DNA of 64,000 bases from Saprospiraceae bacterium (GCA_016787575.1 JAEUUO010000038.1:62001-126000), one strand, 5' to 3'. Shown: positions 8,567 through 17,832, numbered from the stretch's first letter. The notes: a model not told the origin generated them from the sequence alone. Made by a program: numbers and translations.

Positions 8567-9334
8567 ATGATTAAACTATCTGTTGTTGTAATAACTTATA
8601 ATGAAACGCTTCAAATCGGCAGATGCCTGGATTCTGTTAAAGATGTTGCAGATGAGCTGATCGTTGTAGATTCATTTAGCACCGATGATACCGTTCAAAT
8701 TGCAGAATCCAAAGGAGCATTGGTGTTTCAACATCCATTTGAAGGTCATATCCAACAAAAAAATTATGCACTTACGAAAGCTCGTTTTGATTTTATTTTA
8801 TCACTTGATGCAGATGAAGCGCTGGATGAAAATTTAAAGAAATCCATCCTTATGATAAAGTCTAATTGGACCCGGGATGCTTATTATTGCAATCGTTTTA
8901 ATAATTATTGCGGTTATTGGGTCAAATATTGTGGCTGGTATCCGGATCGCAAATTACGCGTATTTAATAGAACAAAAGGCCAATGGACTGGTATGAATCC
9001 GCACGACAGATATGAACTGTTTGAAGGCTCAAATGACATTGAAGTATTGAATGGCAATATTCTTCACTACAGTTATTCCAATGTGGCCCAACACATTCAA
9101 CAAATGAAGTATTTCGCTAAAATTGCTGCAAAAGAATTGTATGCAAATCAAAAAAAATATGCCTGGTTTCACATGCTTGTCAATCCACTTATTCACTTTT
9201 TAAAATCCTACATCCTAAAACGCGGCTTTCTGGATGGATGGCGGGGAATTCAAATTTGCAGCATTTCAAGTTATGGAACCTTTTTAAAATACTATCTTTT
9301 GTTAAAACGGAATCTTTCTTCGCATGATTTTTGA
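8567..9334 (+). CDS. Family 2 glycosyltransferase (WaaE/KdtX-like)
   Basis: A 255-residue GT-A fold enzyme. The N-terminus LSVVVITYNE and the DxD motif DADE at 81-84 bind nucleotide sugar and metal. The middle segment (CGYWVKYCGWYPDRKLRVFN) and the C-terminal half (LKSYILKRGFLDGWRGI) resemble glycosyltransferases of the LPS core type, which add a hexose to core heptose or Kdo. It probably acts at the cytoplasmic face of the inner membrane in LPS or other glycan assembly. Donor and acceptor cannot be read from the sequence. It is followed after 41 bases by a CoA-binding-domain gene in the same direction. Confidence 0.82.
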   Translation: MIKLSVVVITYNETLQIGRCLDSVKDVADELIVVDSFSTDDTVQIAESKGALVFQHPFEGHIQQKNYALTKARFDFILSLDADEALDENLKKSILMIKSNWTRDAYYCNRFNNYCGYWVKYCGWYPDRKLRVFNRTKGQWTGMNPHDRYELFEGSNDIEVLNGNILHYSYSNVAQHIQQMKYFAKIAAKELYANQKKYAWFHMLVNPLIHFLKSYILKRGFLDGWRGIQICSISSYGTFLKYYLLLKRNLSSHDF

Positions 9335-9375
9335 AATTGGCGGAACCTTATTTCTATTAATCATGTTATACAAAG

Positions 9376-9741
9376 ATGTCTTCTAAAAAAACAATCGTTC
9401 TTGGAGCAAGCCCTAATCCTGATCGTGCTTCTTACCAAGCTGTCCAATTATTAAATTCAAAACATCATGATGTCATTGCACTTGGAATCAAAGCAGGCAT
9501 TATAGACGGAATCGAAATACAATTAGATAAACCTATGCCCACAGCCATTGATACGATCAGTCTGTATTTGGGCCCTGATAAACAAGCTGAATGGTATCCT
9601 TACATCCTCAGCATCCATCCACGTCGGATTATTTTTAATCCGGGAACAGAAAATCAGGAATTACTGCAACTGGCTCAAGCACACGGGATTCAAACAGAAG
9701 CTGCCTGTACTTTGGTCTTACTTTCTACAGGGCAATACTAA
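9376..9741 (+). CDS. CoA-binding domain protein (YccU-like)
   Basis: A 121-residue single-domain Rossmann protein of the CoA_binding_2 type. The nucleotide-binding loop TIVLGASPNPDRASY lies at 6-20, and the later motifs SLYLGP, RRIIFNPGTEN and EAACTLVLL follow the YccU family pattern. Members bind CoA in vitro but have no established reaction. It lies between a glycosyltransferase and a secreted unknown protein, all rightward. A weak hairpin (AGGCTT/AAGCCT, 9768-9787) follows. Confidence 0.8.
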   Translation: MSSKKTIVLGASPNPDRASYQAVQLLNSKHHDVIALGIKAGIIDGIEIQLDKPMPTAIDTISLYLGPDKQAEWYPYILSIHPRRIIFNPGTENQELLQLAQAHGIQTEAACTLVLLSTGQY

Positions 9742-9802
9742 AACTTTATCTAAATTTACTTGACATTAGGCTTGTTCAACAAAGCCTATTTAAATTAAAA
9801 TT

Positions 9803-10519
9803 ATGAAATCAATCGCATTCCTTTGTACGATCCTGATTCCTTTTGTGTTGCCTGCACAAAATATTAATAAATTATTTAAAAGCCTTCCGTTAGCAGCCTT
9901 GAGTTGCGATGATGCATTTAAAAGCGCAGAATTGGAATGGGAAACAGAAAAATTAGACAATGATTCTATTTTTCATCGCGCAAAAGCATGGGCTCCAGGA
10001 GGAGAAATCAAGTCCTTTTCAGAAAGACTGGATGCAACTGCTGCATTTATAGAACGTGCTTCTGAAAATAATAGTTTTTCTTTATCAGCACCTTCAACAA
10101 TTGATAAAACGGTCATGGGTCAACTTGGAGATTTGACAAAAACTAGAGAAGCTATCAGTTTAAAATGGCAAAATGCTCGGGAAGCTACCATCAATATAAA
10201 TACAGATTTTGTGGTTCCAAATGAATTGGATAATTCCTGCGAACAAATTCAAAATGCTATGTCTCAATTAAAACTGGTTTCCGAAAAAATCAATACCCAA
10301 CTGGATCACTTTACTAAAAATTGCTCTGCGGATTTGGAAAGCTTTCAAACACAATTTGACGAATTAAATAAAATTCGCCATCCGATGGTTAACAATCAAG
10401 CTTTAGATGAATTGTCTAATCTCCTTACCATACTCAATGAGTTATCGTCGTTATTAAATTTTCACTATAAAAATATGGTTGAAAGCCGTATGGCCTGGAA
10501 TAATGCACTTTGCAAATAA
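9803..10519 (+). CDS. Secreted helical protein of unknown function
   Basis: A 238-residue protein with a signal peptide (1-18, ending LPAQ). The rest is polar and predicted helical by composition: long stretches of E, K, N, Q, S with spaced leucines (for example TQLDHFTKNCSADLESFQTQ, then LSNLLTILNELSSLL). Four cysteines at roughly 35, 144, 173 and 237 could form disulfides in the periplasm. I do not recognise the family. The gene runs toward the caspase gene, whose stop is 24 bases away on the other strand. It could be a periplasmic partner of neighbouring envelope proteins, but nothing in the sequence proves that. Confidence 0.6.
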   Translation: MKSIAFLCTILIPFVLPAQNINKLFKSLPLAALSCDDAFKSAELEWETEKLDNDSIFHRAKAWAPGGEIKSFSERLDATAAFIERASENNSFSLSAPSTIDKTVMGQLGDLTKTREAISLKWQNAREATININTDFVVPNELDNSCEQIQNAMSQLKLVSEKINTQLDHFTKNCSADLESFQTQFDELNKIRHPMVNNQALDELSNLLTILNELSSLLNFHYKNMVESRMAWNNALCK

Positions 10520-10543
10520 ATTTTGTAAAAACGAATAGATCTT

Positions 10544-12784
10544 TTATCTGTTTTTATCTGGAAAAAACCGCTGCATCAAAGCGTTCCATTTTTCTGTATC
10601 TGCACGCAGCGTCTGTAAAGACGGATCTTCCTGTAAACCCTTATAATCATTGTATCCAAACTCAAGCGCTTTAGTTAAAAATTGGAATGCCTGATCATTC
10701 TCATTTTGCCCGTAATAAAAACAAGCAATATTGTAATTAAAAGAAGGGTCCTTAGGCTCTAATTCCAATGCACGTTTAAAAGACTTTTCAGCCAGCTCCA
10801 TTCTATTAGTCAGATAATACACGATCCCAATATTTCCATGGGCCATTGGATAAGATCCATCCACTTGAATCGCTCGTTGATATTGCTTCTCCGCTTCCGG
10901 TAACAATCCTGTATTAAGATAAATATTACCTAAATTTGAATGTGCATAAATAAATGTAGAATCAATTTCCAATGCTTTTTTATAATGGAATTCAGCTAAA
11001 TTAAAAGAACCCTGGGTTTCGTAATAAACTCCTGCTGAATAATGGGCTACCAAAGAATTTGAATCAATTTTATTTATTTTATCCAGGTAATACTTTGCTC
11101 TTGAATAATTTCGAATTTTATCAGAATATAAAAAAACCAAGCCGGCATAAGGCAATTGCCAGGATGGTACTAGTGTAGATGCTTTATCTGCGTAATATTC
11201 TGCAGAATCTTGTTTTAATAAATTATACCCATATATGAAACTCATTTGCCAATAAACCTGTGGCATATTTTCCTGAAATTGTAAAGCTTGTTTTAAATAA
11301 CTTAATGACTTAGTCCCGGTTTCCCTATCCAAATTTCGATTTGTCTTTGCGACAAAATACCCTTCAAAAAACAATTTCCGTGCTTGCAATACCGGATACA
11401 TGTAATGCTTTTCTCCCAATAAATTTGCCGCCCGATCCAGATAATCAGGATATTTCTGGAATTTTTTTAAAGCTTCCAGTTTGGATTGTGTTAAAACTCC
11501 TAAATCTGAATTAAGGAAACGATTTAAAACTTGTTGTGCATCATCCTGTAAGGTCGCTGCATAATTAAACCGCATGGAATTATGTATTTTATTAATACTG
11601 GTATCGGCTTCTAATTTTAAATAGTAATAGTCTGCACAATCATTAGCAGGACTTAAAAATAATTTTTGTTCAAGTCTTGCTTTAAATCGCTTGTAAAATT
11701 CCTGAGTTTCCGGACTGGCTTGAGCAAGTACTTCCGTTTCCAATCCTCTGTTTTCAGCTGGTGCAAACGCAACGGTCGCCCCGTCTTTTTCTTTTTTTAA
11801 TTGTGCCAGACTTTCCTTGTTGACTGAATTGATTACGGCCAACTTATCTCCTAATAATAATGGAATTTGACTGTTTGGTTTTACATCATTACTGACATTG
11901 TCCTCCAGATAACGGTCTAATTCACCCAAGGCTACTTTCCCATCTGAATTTCGATCTGCCAATCCGATAAGTCCGTCAATCAAATGGTAACTGAATACAC
12001 CTCTGCCACCACCCCATTGTTCTCCTTCCAATGAATATTCATTGGATTGACAGGACATAATTTTAATTGCATTTGCAAATTGATTGGCTAAATAAGCTGC
12101 CGTTGCCTGCGTGCCATTGATAGCGCTCCCAGATAATTTCCCGGAATGACAGGCATCCGTAATTACAATGGTCTTTACTTTTTTCTCTATGGCGAGTGTA
12201 TTTACGATATCTTCCAAAAAACCTAATGCAAATGCACCACCTGACATATATACTTTTGAGGGTGCGTCCCAACACAATAAAAATCCGGGTTGCGAAATGG
12301 TTTTTCGTTCGACATCTCCGTGCCCACTAAAATAAATAATGGCCTGGTCTCCTTCTTTACATTCGGTCATCATCCAATCCAAAGCTGCAACAATTTTTCC
12401 TTGGGTTGCTTCTTTATTTGTAAGCAATTGGATTTGATCTTCATTCAAAGAATATCCAGCCTTACCCTTTAAAAATTCATAGAATAATTTTGCATCCCGT
12501 TCTGCAAAACGAAGGTCAGGAATTCCTGCATCCTGATAATCAGAAATTCCAACTACTACAGCATAAAGCTTTCCAGTAAAACTTGATTTATTGGTTGTGG
12601 CCAACGGAGAAACTCCTTTTTCTTGTGCAATTCCTATCGCACTAGAACCAATATATAAAAACAATATCCCAAAGATTCTAAGAAAATGTAGCCTTTCCTT
12701 TTGAAGGATACTCAAGGTTGTTTGTATAGAACCTTTGGGATATTCTGCAAAAAGTCTCAGCAAACTATAATCTCGATCTTTCAA
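10544..12784 (-). CDS. Caspase-like protease with EF-hand loop and TPR array
   Basis: A 746-residue protein. A hydrophobic segment at 33-52 is a membrane anchor or signal. Residues 72-320 form a peptidase C14 (metacaspase-like) domain with the catalytic pair H155 in FSGHGD and C212 in DACHSG. Inside it, residues 277-288 read DRNSDGKVALGE, a fit to an EF-hand/dockerin calcium loop, which suggests calcium control as in metacaspases. From about 470 to the end several TPR units occur (for example AHSNLGNIYLNTGLLPEAEK and AHGNIGIVYYLTNRMELAEK), a typical docking surface. Both catalytic residues are intact. It lies 20 bases after the barrel-protein gene and is the last gene of the leftward run. Protease activity and calcium binding are inferred; the substrate is unknown. 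Confidence 0.85.
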   Translation of the reverse strand: MKDRDYSLLRLFAEYPKGSIQTTLSILQKERLHFLRIFGILFLYIGSSAIGIAQEKGVSPLATTNKSSFTGKLYAVVVGISDYQDAGIPDLRFAERDAKLFYEFLKGKAGYSLNEDQIQLLTNKEATQGKIVAALDWMMTECKEGDQAIIYFSGHGDVERKTISQPGFLLCWDAPSKVYMSGGAFALGFLEDIVNTLAIEKKVKTIVITDACHSGKLSGSAINGTQATAAYLANQFANAIKIMSCQSNEYSLEGEQWGGGRGVFSYHLIDGLIGLADRNSDGKVALGELDRYLEDNVSNDVKPNSQIPLLLGDKLAVINSVNKESLAQLKKEKDGATVAFAPAENRGLETEVLAQASPETQEFYKRFKARLEQKLFLSPANDCADYYYLKLEADTSINKIHNSMRFNYAATLQDDAQQVLNRFLNSDLGVLTQSKLEALKKFQKYPDYLDRAANLLGEKHYMYPVLQARKLFFEGYFVAKTNRNLDRETGTKSLSYLKQALQFQENMPQVYWQMSFIYGYNLLKQDSAEYYADKASTLVPSWQLPYAGLVFLYSDKIRNYSRAKYYLDKINKIDSNSLVAHYSAGVYYETQGSFNLAEFHYKKALEIDSTFIYAHSNLGNIYLNTGLLPEAEKQYQRAIQVDGSYPMAHGNIGIVYYLTNRMELAEKSFKRALELEPKDPSFNYNIACFYYGQNENDQAFQFLTKALEFGYNDYKGLQEDPSLQTLRADTEKWNALMQRFFPDKNR

Positions 12785-12804
12785 ATACTAATTATTTGTA
12801 TCAA

Positions 12805-13542
12805 TTAAAAACTAAATAAGGTTGCACGTTTACTGCAAGATGATCTTCCGTAATACCCCAATGCAAAATTGAATTCCATATTTAATTGTACAAAAGCAGG
12901 ATTTGTCTTTTTATAAGAACCGTAATGTTCAGCTGCCGAAGGATTTGGAAATGCATTAGGCGTAAAATTCTTTCCTTCATCACTGATCATGTCGGTAAAT
13001 CCATAACCCAATCGAATGCCTAACATGGTGGTAAAATTTTCATAATTCAACAAATAACCACCGACACCAAAAATACCGGATATGTAATTTTTTGCATAGT
13101 ATTTCTTTACATCCGTCAACTGAGGATTGTAATCATCCTGTTGGGTAACTTTATTTACAAATGAAAACTGTGGACCCAATTCAACATACACGCCGTTTTT
13201 TTGGTTTCGATATAAAACTGCGAGGTCGTAGGTTTTCCATTTTATAGTATGATAATACGTTTTGGCATCTCTTAAGAAGTCAAATTTTTGTTTACTGTTA
13301 GAAAGCATAAAGTCTACAGTAATCCCATTGTACAATCCAATGTAGAGGCCCAATTTAGCTCCAATCCCGGCGCCTGTTGAAAGATGGTGTTCGTAAAGTT
13401 TATCATCAAATAAATTGGAATTGATCATTCCGGTAAGTCCATATCCAACTTTTACTCCGGCATCCATCCATGCATACACTTTTTGCGCATTAGAGGCGGA
13501 GATCGTCCAAAGGAAAATGAAAATTAGAAAAATGTTTTTCAT
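12805..13542 (-). CDS. Outer-membrane beta-barrel candidate
   Basis: A 245-residue protein with a signal peptide (1-19, ending SNAQ). The mature part has alternating polar/aromatic strands and glycine-rich turns (GVKVGYGLTGM, GAGIGAKLGLYIGLYNGITVDF, YVELGPQFSFV, GIFGVGGYLL, MLGIRLGYGFTDM), the look of a PorT/OmpW-type 8-10-stranded barrel. The C-terminal end (MEFNFALGYYGRSSCSKRATLFSF) ends in phenylalanine, as many barrels do. It sits between the VKA-repeat gene (38 bases upstream) and the caspase gene (20 bases downstream), which suggests one envelope-linked transcript. The specific function is unknown. Confidence 0.65.
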   Translation of the reverse strand: MKNIFLIFIFLWTISASNAQKVYAWMDAGVKVGYGLTGMINSNLFDDKLYEHHLSTGAGIGAKLGLYIGLYNGITVDFMLSNSKQKFDFLRDAKTYYHTIKWKTYDLAVLYRNQKNGVYVELGPQFSFVNKVTQQDDYNPQLTDVKKYYAKNYISGIFGVGGYLLNYENFTTMLGIRLGYGFTDMISDEGKNFTPNAFPNPSAAEHYGSYKKTNPAFVQLNMEFNFALGYYGRSSCSKRATLFSF

Positions 13543-13580
13543 GTTTGGTTAATTTTTATATTTTAAAAAGTATTTCAATT

Positions 13581-14582
13581 TTATTCTTGTGGAATCGCTT
13601 TAATGTGTGCTTTGATCTTTACACCTTGAATCATCATGGATTCCTCTGATTCAATTCCTTTAATATCATACATTTGGCCACCGGGTGAAATGGCTTTAAT
13701 TCCATAAAAGGATCCATCCGCTGCAATGGCTTTAATATTCAATATTCTACCATTTTGGCTTACTGCCTTAACATCCATGATTTTTTTATCTGCCGTAATC
13801 GCTTTAATATTATAAATGGTTCCATCATCGCCGATAGCTTTTACCGGGCCATATTTTTCATTACCTGCCAATACTTTCACAGCCAATTTTTTATTTCCAA
13901 CAAAGGCTTTCACATTCATTAAGTGAAGATTGCCATTTTCTTCCAATGCTTTTACCGGATAGATAGTTCCTTTATCATCCATGGCTTTTACATCAATGAG
14001 TTGGCCATTGGGGTGAACTGCTTTGATATTCCAGACAAAATCTGTATTTTGATAATTTGCTTGAGGCAATGATTTTACATGTGCCCAAACTTCTACTCCA
14101 TGAATTTTAGTTTCAATATCATGGTCTGTAAATTTTACCCCTTTCACATCATGCAGTTTTCCTTCTGGTGAAATCGCTTTGATCGCATAAAAGTCACCAT
14201 CCGGACTGATAGCTTTAATATGAATAATATTTCCAGATTGACTGACTCCTTTTACATCCCATTTTACATTGTCTGCAGAAAGGGCTTTAATATCGTAAAC
14301 CATCCCGTTTTCATCTATGGCTTTGACCGGAGCAAATACATCCTGACTCCATAAAATTTTAACAGCCATTTGTTTACCATTTTTCAATGCTTTAATATCC
14401 ATGTATTGTGTATTGCCATCCAGGGATATTGCTTTTACGTCATATACATTATTTTGCTTGTCGAATGCTTTAACATCCATAAATTTTCCTTGTGGGTCAA
14501 TCGCTTTTACATGCCAGATTGTTTGACCTACAGAAATTTGAAGGCTCAAAAACACAAGAACAAATCCTAAAAAATTTTTCAT
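13581..14582 (-). CDS. Secreted protein made of duplicated 12-residue VKA repeats
   Basis: A 333-residue protein with a signal peptide (1-20, ending SVGQ). The whole mature part is a regular array of units of the form VKAI-xxxG-xxx-D. Two halves, residues 22-174 and 182-333, match unit for unit: successive unit lengths are 12, 12, 14, 11, then six units of 12, then one long unit of 23 (first half) or 20 (second half) before a final VKSLPQ/IKAIPQ. The alternating pattern suggests short beta strands with glycine turns, as in a beta solenoid, prism or propeller. No cysteine, catalytic motif or T9SS sorting domain is present. It lies 38 bases upstream of the barrel gene and 32 bases after proline dehydrogenase. 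I do not recognise a named family; WG-repeat or MORN-like proteins are looser alternatives. A binding or scaffold role is a guess. Confidence 0.75.
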   Translation of the reverse strand: MKNFLGFVLVFLSLQISVGQTIWHVKAIDPQGKFMDVKAFDKQNNVYDVKAISLDGNTQYMDIKALKNGKQMAVKILWSQDVFAPVKAIDENGMVYDIKALSADNVKWDVKGVSQSGNIIHIKAISPDGDFYAIKAISPEGKLHDVKGVKFTDHDIETKIHGVEVWAHVKSLPQANYQNTDFVWNIKAVHPNGQLIDVKAMDDKGTIYPVKALEENGNLHLMNVKAFVGNKKLAVKVLAGNEKYGPVKAIGDDGTIYNIKAITADKKIMDVKAVSQNGRILNIKAIAADGSFYGIKAISPGGQMYDIKGIESEESMMIQGVKIKAHIKAIPQE

Positions 14583-14614
14583 AAAAATTTATTTATTGGT
14601 TTAAATCGATTGGG

Positions 14615-15811
14615 TTAAGCATTTTTTAAGCCACGGCGCATCATTTCCTCATTCAATAATTTTAATTCCCGACTCATATCACCGGTGATGCTGGTATTTT
14701 CTTCAGCACGACGCACGAGATAAGGAACCACATCTTTAATTGGACCATAGGGCACATATTTTGCAACAATGTAACCTTTAGCAGCCAAATTAAAGGTGAT
14801 GTTATCACTCATTCCAAGCAGCTGGCAAAAGTTTAAATGGGGGTGGTCATTTGGAATTCCGGCTTGAGCCATCAGTTCGGTTTGAAGCAAACAACTATTC
14901 CAATTATGGGTTGAATTGCACAAGCTGATTTGCTCTGGATATTGAACACAAAACCGAATGGAAACATCGTATTGCGTATCAGTTACCAGCTTGTCTGCTG
15001 TGATCGGATCTTCATAGCCTTTTTCCTTGGCACGTTTCCGCTCTTTCTCCATATAGGCACCCCGTACAATTTTTGCACCAAAAATGTAATTTCCACTTTG
15101 TGCAGCTTCAAAACTAGATTTTAAATAATCCAGCCGGCCCTTTCGATACATTTGAAAGGTATTGTATAGTATTGGTTTTTCTTTGTTAAATACCGGCATG
15201 TATTTATCGACCAATTGGTCTATTGGGTCCTGAATCCAAGATTCCTCAGCATCGATAAAGATTCCAACACCCAGTTCGGCAGCTTTTTTACAAAGTATTA
15301 CAAATCGCTCTTCCAGGCGCTCCCAGGCGCGCTGGTCAAATGCAGATAAACTTTCTTTTGCATGAATTTTTTCTAAGACCGAAATTGGAATGTAGCCGGT
15401 AAGTTTGGTACTGATGACCGGAATGTTTGGATTGCTATAAGCAAATTCAAGTGCTTTTAAATTAACTTCAAGCGTATTTTGAAAATCCTCATCGCGTTCT
15501 CGGCCCTCAACTCCATAATCCAAAATGGTCATTGTTTTTTTATGATAAAGCCTGTCAACAACCCGTTGGCACTCTAACAAATTGGTGCCCCCGCAAAATT
15601 GATTAAAGATAGTTTCTCGAATGAGGGGATCCATTAAGTGAAACGGCACCTGCGCAGCCAGTTTTCCAAAAAATGAACCAATACGCACCAGACTTGGGTT
15701 ATTCATTAATTTAAATAGCCAGTAGGTATTTTTAAGTTCTCTATCAGATTTATGAGAGAATGCTATTTCAGTATTTCCAAAATCCAAAAGGGTCTCGTCG
15801 GTTTCTTCCAT
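14615..15811 (-). CDS. Proline dehydrogenase (FAD-dependent)
   Basis: About 398 residues from ATG 15809-15811. It oxidises proline to pyrroline-5-carboxylate with FAD and passes electrons to quinone. The TIM-barrel motifs of the single-domain PRODH family are visible: LDYGVEGRERDEDF, ISTKLTGYIPISVLEK, GIFIDAEESWIQD, GAKIVRGAYMEKERKRA, and the C-terminal YVPYGPIKDVVPYLVRRAEEN with the paired arginines that hold the proline carboxylate. An in-frame ATG at 15907 would add 32 residues that lie inside the aroE coding region, so the start 7 bases after the aroE stop is preferred. No P5C dehydrogenase domain or gene is seen in the window. It probably shares a transcript with aroE. Confidence 0.9.
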   Translation of the reverse strand: MEETDETLLDFGNTEIAFSHKSDRELKNTYWLFKLMNNPSLVRIGSFFGKLAAQVPFHLMDPLIRETIFNQFCGGTNLLECQRVVDRLYHKKTMTILDYGVEGRERDEDFQNTLEVNLKALEFAYSNPNIPVISTKLTGYIPISVLEKIHAKESLSAFDQRAWERLEERFVILCKKAAELGVGIFIDAEESWIQDPIDQLVDKYMPVFNKEKPILYNTFQMYRKGRLDYLKSSFEAAQSGNYIFGAKIVRGAYMEKERKRAKEKGYEDPITADKLVTDTQYDVSIRFCVQYPEQISLCNSTHNWNSCLLQTELMAQAGIPNDHPHLNFCQLLGMSDNITFNLAAKGYIVAKYVPYGPIKDVVPYLVRRAEENTSITGDMSRELKLLNEEMMRRGLKNA

Positions 15812-15818
15812 ATTCAGT

Positions 15819-16547
15819 TTATTGGTTCCAGAATTGCCAGGATAAATCCGCTTGTAAATGTAACATTTCCAGACCGTTTTTGACCCGGGCGCCTTGGTTG
15901 GCTCCAAGCCTCAAAAATAGGGATTTTTCAGGATTATAAACCAAATCATATAAAAGGAACGAAGAATCCAATTTATGAAATGGAATTTCTGGTTTAGAAT
16001 CCAGATTTGGATACATCCCCAGGGGTGTTGTGTTTATGATCAATTTCCAATCAGGATCCCATAATTCTTGCAAATGGTCATAAGAAATCCCATTTCCAGA
16101 GGAAGAAACACAGCTAAAACCTATTTCCAGTCTATTTAAGGCATGTTGGACGGCTTTAGAGGCGCCTCCTGTGCCACATACTAGTGCTAGTGAATCAAAA
16201 CCTGGTGGTAACCAGGAAACCAAACTGTTCATAAACGCTAAACTATCGGTGTTGTGTCCGATCCATCTGTCTTGGTCATGTTTGATACAATTTACTGCCC
16301 CTATACGCTTAGCTTCCGGTGTCAATTCATCCAAATAGGGAATCACCATTGATTTGTAGGGGACAGTTACATTAAGTCCTTGCAATTGACTGTTGCTTTC
16401 AAAAAATGCTTTTAAATCTTTGCCGGGATCCCATTCAAATAATCTGTATTCGTAATTTGACAAGCCTTCCAGCAACCATTTTTCTTCAAAATAAGATTTT
16501 GAAAAAGAGTGTTGAAGGGATTTGCCAAGAAGTCCAAAATGTGGCAT
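15819..16547 (-). CDS. aroE: Shikimate 5-dehydrogenase
   Basis: A 242-residue NADPH enzyme that reduces 3-dehydroshikimate to shikimate in aromatic amino acid synthesis. The shikimate site is intact: SLQHSFSK near 10-17, K65 in NVTVPYK and D101 in GHNTDS, the same numbers as the catalytic pair in E. coli AroE. The cofactor loop GTGGAS lies at 125-130 and NTTPLGMYPN in the C-terminal half. It is slightly shorter than E. coli AroE. Its stop lies 7 bases before the proline dehydrogenase start. It sits next to the second hpd gene, so making and degrading aromatic compounds are neighbours here, separated by 130 bases. Confidence 0.92.
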   Translation of the reverse strand: MPHFGLLGKSLQHSFSKSYFEEKWLLEGLSNYEYRLFEWDPGKDLKAFFESNSQLQGLNVTVPYKSMVIPYLDELTPEAKRIGAVNCIKHDQDRWIGHNTDSLAFMNSLVSWLPPGFDSLALVCGTGGASKAVQHALNRLEIGFSCVSSSGNGISYDHLQELWDPDWKLIINTTPLGMYPNLDSKPEIPFHKLDSSFLLYDLVYNPEKSLFLRLGANQGARVKNGLEMLHLQADLSWQFWNQ

Positions 16548-16677
16548 AAATGGAAAGGTAATCTATAATTTCAAAGATCCAAAACTTCTAAAATGATTAA
16601 ACTATTCTTTACTTTATAATTGGAATTCCTTTTAATTTAATTCCATTTAAATCAATGAATAATCATTAAAAAATAAT

Positions 16678-17832
16678 TTACAAAGTCCCTCTTCTTGCTT
16701 GTTCGGCTTCAATGCTTTCAAACAAGGCCTGAAAATTTCCTTTGCCAAAAGATTTGGCTCCTTTGCGTTGGATGATTTCGAAAAATAAAGTGGGTCGATC
16801 CTCTATTGGTTTTGTAAATATTTGCAGCAAGTATCCTTCTTCATCCCGGTCAACCATGATGCCAAGTTTTTTTAATGCTTCTAAATCTTCTTCAATAATT
16901 CCTACTCTGTCCTTGACCGTATCGTAATAACTGCCCGGAACATATAAAAACTCAATGCCTCGTTTCTTCATTTCGGAAATTGTGAATACAATATCATCCG
17001 TAGCAACGGCAATGTGTTGACAGCCGGGACCGTAATAAAAATCAAGGTATTCCTGTACCTGGGATTTCTTCTTACCTGGAGCTGGTTCGTTGATTGGAAA
17101 TTTTATATACCCATTTCCATTGGTCATTACTTTGCTCATCAATGCAGTAAAATCGGTTGAAATGTCTTTATCATCAAATGTAATCATGTTGTAGAATCCC
17201 ATAACCTCTGCATAAAATTTACTCCACACATTCATTTCACCCAATCCAACATTTCCAACCATGTGATCGATGTATTTTAATCCAACCGGAGCTGGGCGAT
17301 AATCGGTTTCCCATTTAACGTAGCCGGGTAAAAAGAGGCCACGATATCCCGAACGTTGAATAAAAAGATGCACAGTATCTCCATAGGTATGAATGCCGCT
17401 CATGCGCACGGTGCCGTCAGCATCTTTAGATTCCATTGGATTTAAATAGGGAACTGCACCTCGCTTAACCGTTTCTTCATAAGCTTTGTATGCATCCTGA
17501 ACCCATAAAGCAATTACTTTAACTCCATCACCATGTTCTCTAACATGTTGTGCAATTTCACTGTCGCGAGTAAGGGGTGTTGTGAGTACCAATCTTATTT
17601 TTCCTTGTTGCAAAACATAACTCGTGCGGTCCTTTAAGCCGGTTTCCAAACCTGCATAGGCCAACTCCTGAAATCCCAATGCTGTTTTATAAAAGTGAGC
17701 AGCCTGCTTTGCATTGCCAACATATAATTCTACATAGTCAGTTCCTAAAATTGGTAAAAAATCTTGCGCTTGCTTAAAGATTTTTTCCGTTTCAACATAT
17801 TGATAATTTTTTACCGCTGTCAAATCTTTCAT
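16678..17832 (-). CDS. hpd: 4-hydroxyphenylpyruvate dioxygenase, copy 2
   Basis: A 384-residue paralogue of the enzyme at 3552-4676, with a 10-residue longer N-terminus. The Fe ligands are H190, H273 and E352, each offset by exactly 10 from copy 1, so the alignment is ungapped from residue 11 of copy 1. By hand count 225 of 364 positions are identical. The final 40 residues are nearly the same, while the N-terminal domain (residues 60-150) differs most; that domain does not hold the iron. It follows hmgA copy 2 by 96 bases in the same gene order as the first pair. Substrate is probably the same, but divergence to a related 2-oxo acid cannot be excluded. Confidence 0.91.
   Translation of the reverse strand: MKDLTAVKNYQYVETEKIFKQAQDFLPILGTDYVELYVGNAKQAAHFYKTALGFQELAYAGLETGLKDRTSYVLQQGKIRLVLTTPLTRDSEIAQHVREHGDGVKVIALWVQDAYKAYEETVKRGAVPYLNPMESKDADGTVRMSGIHTYGDTVHLFIQRSGYRGLFLPGYVKWETDYRPAPVGLKYIDHMVGNVGLGEMNVWSKFYAEVMGFYNMITFDDKDISTDFTALMSKVMTNGNGYIKFPINEPAPGKKKSQVQEYLDFYYGPGCQHIAVATDDIVFTISEMKKRGIEFLYVPGSYYDTVKDRVGIIEEDLEALKKLGIMVDRDEEGYLLQIFTKPIEDRPTLFFEIIQRKGAKSFGKGNFQALFESIEAEQARRGTL

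Noticed and set aside
8512..8568. Longer N-terminus for the tyrosine phosphatase (ATG at 8568)
   Set aside because: The extra 19 residues precede the conserved MKILMVCLGN start and would overlap the first codon of the divergent glycosyltransferase.
15812..15907. Longer N-terminus for proline dehydrogenase (ATG at 15907)
   Set aside because: The added 32 residues lie inside the 3' end of aroE in another frame and do not match the family.
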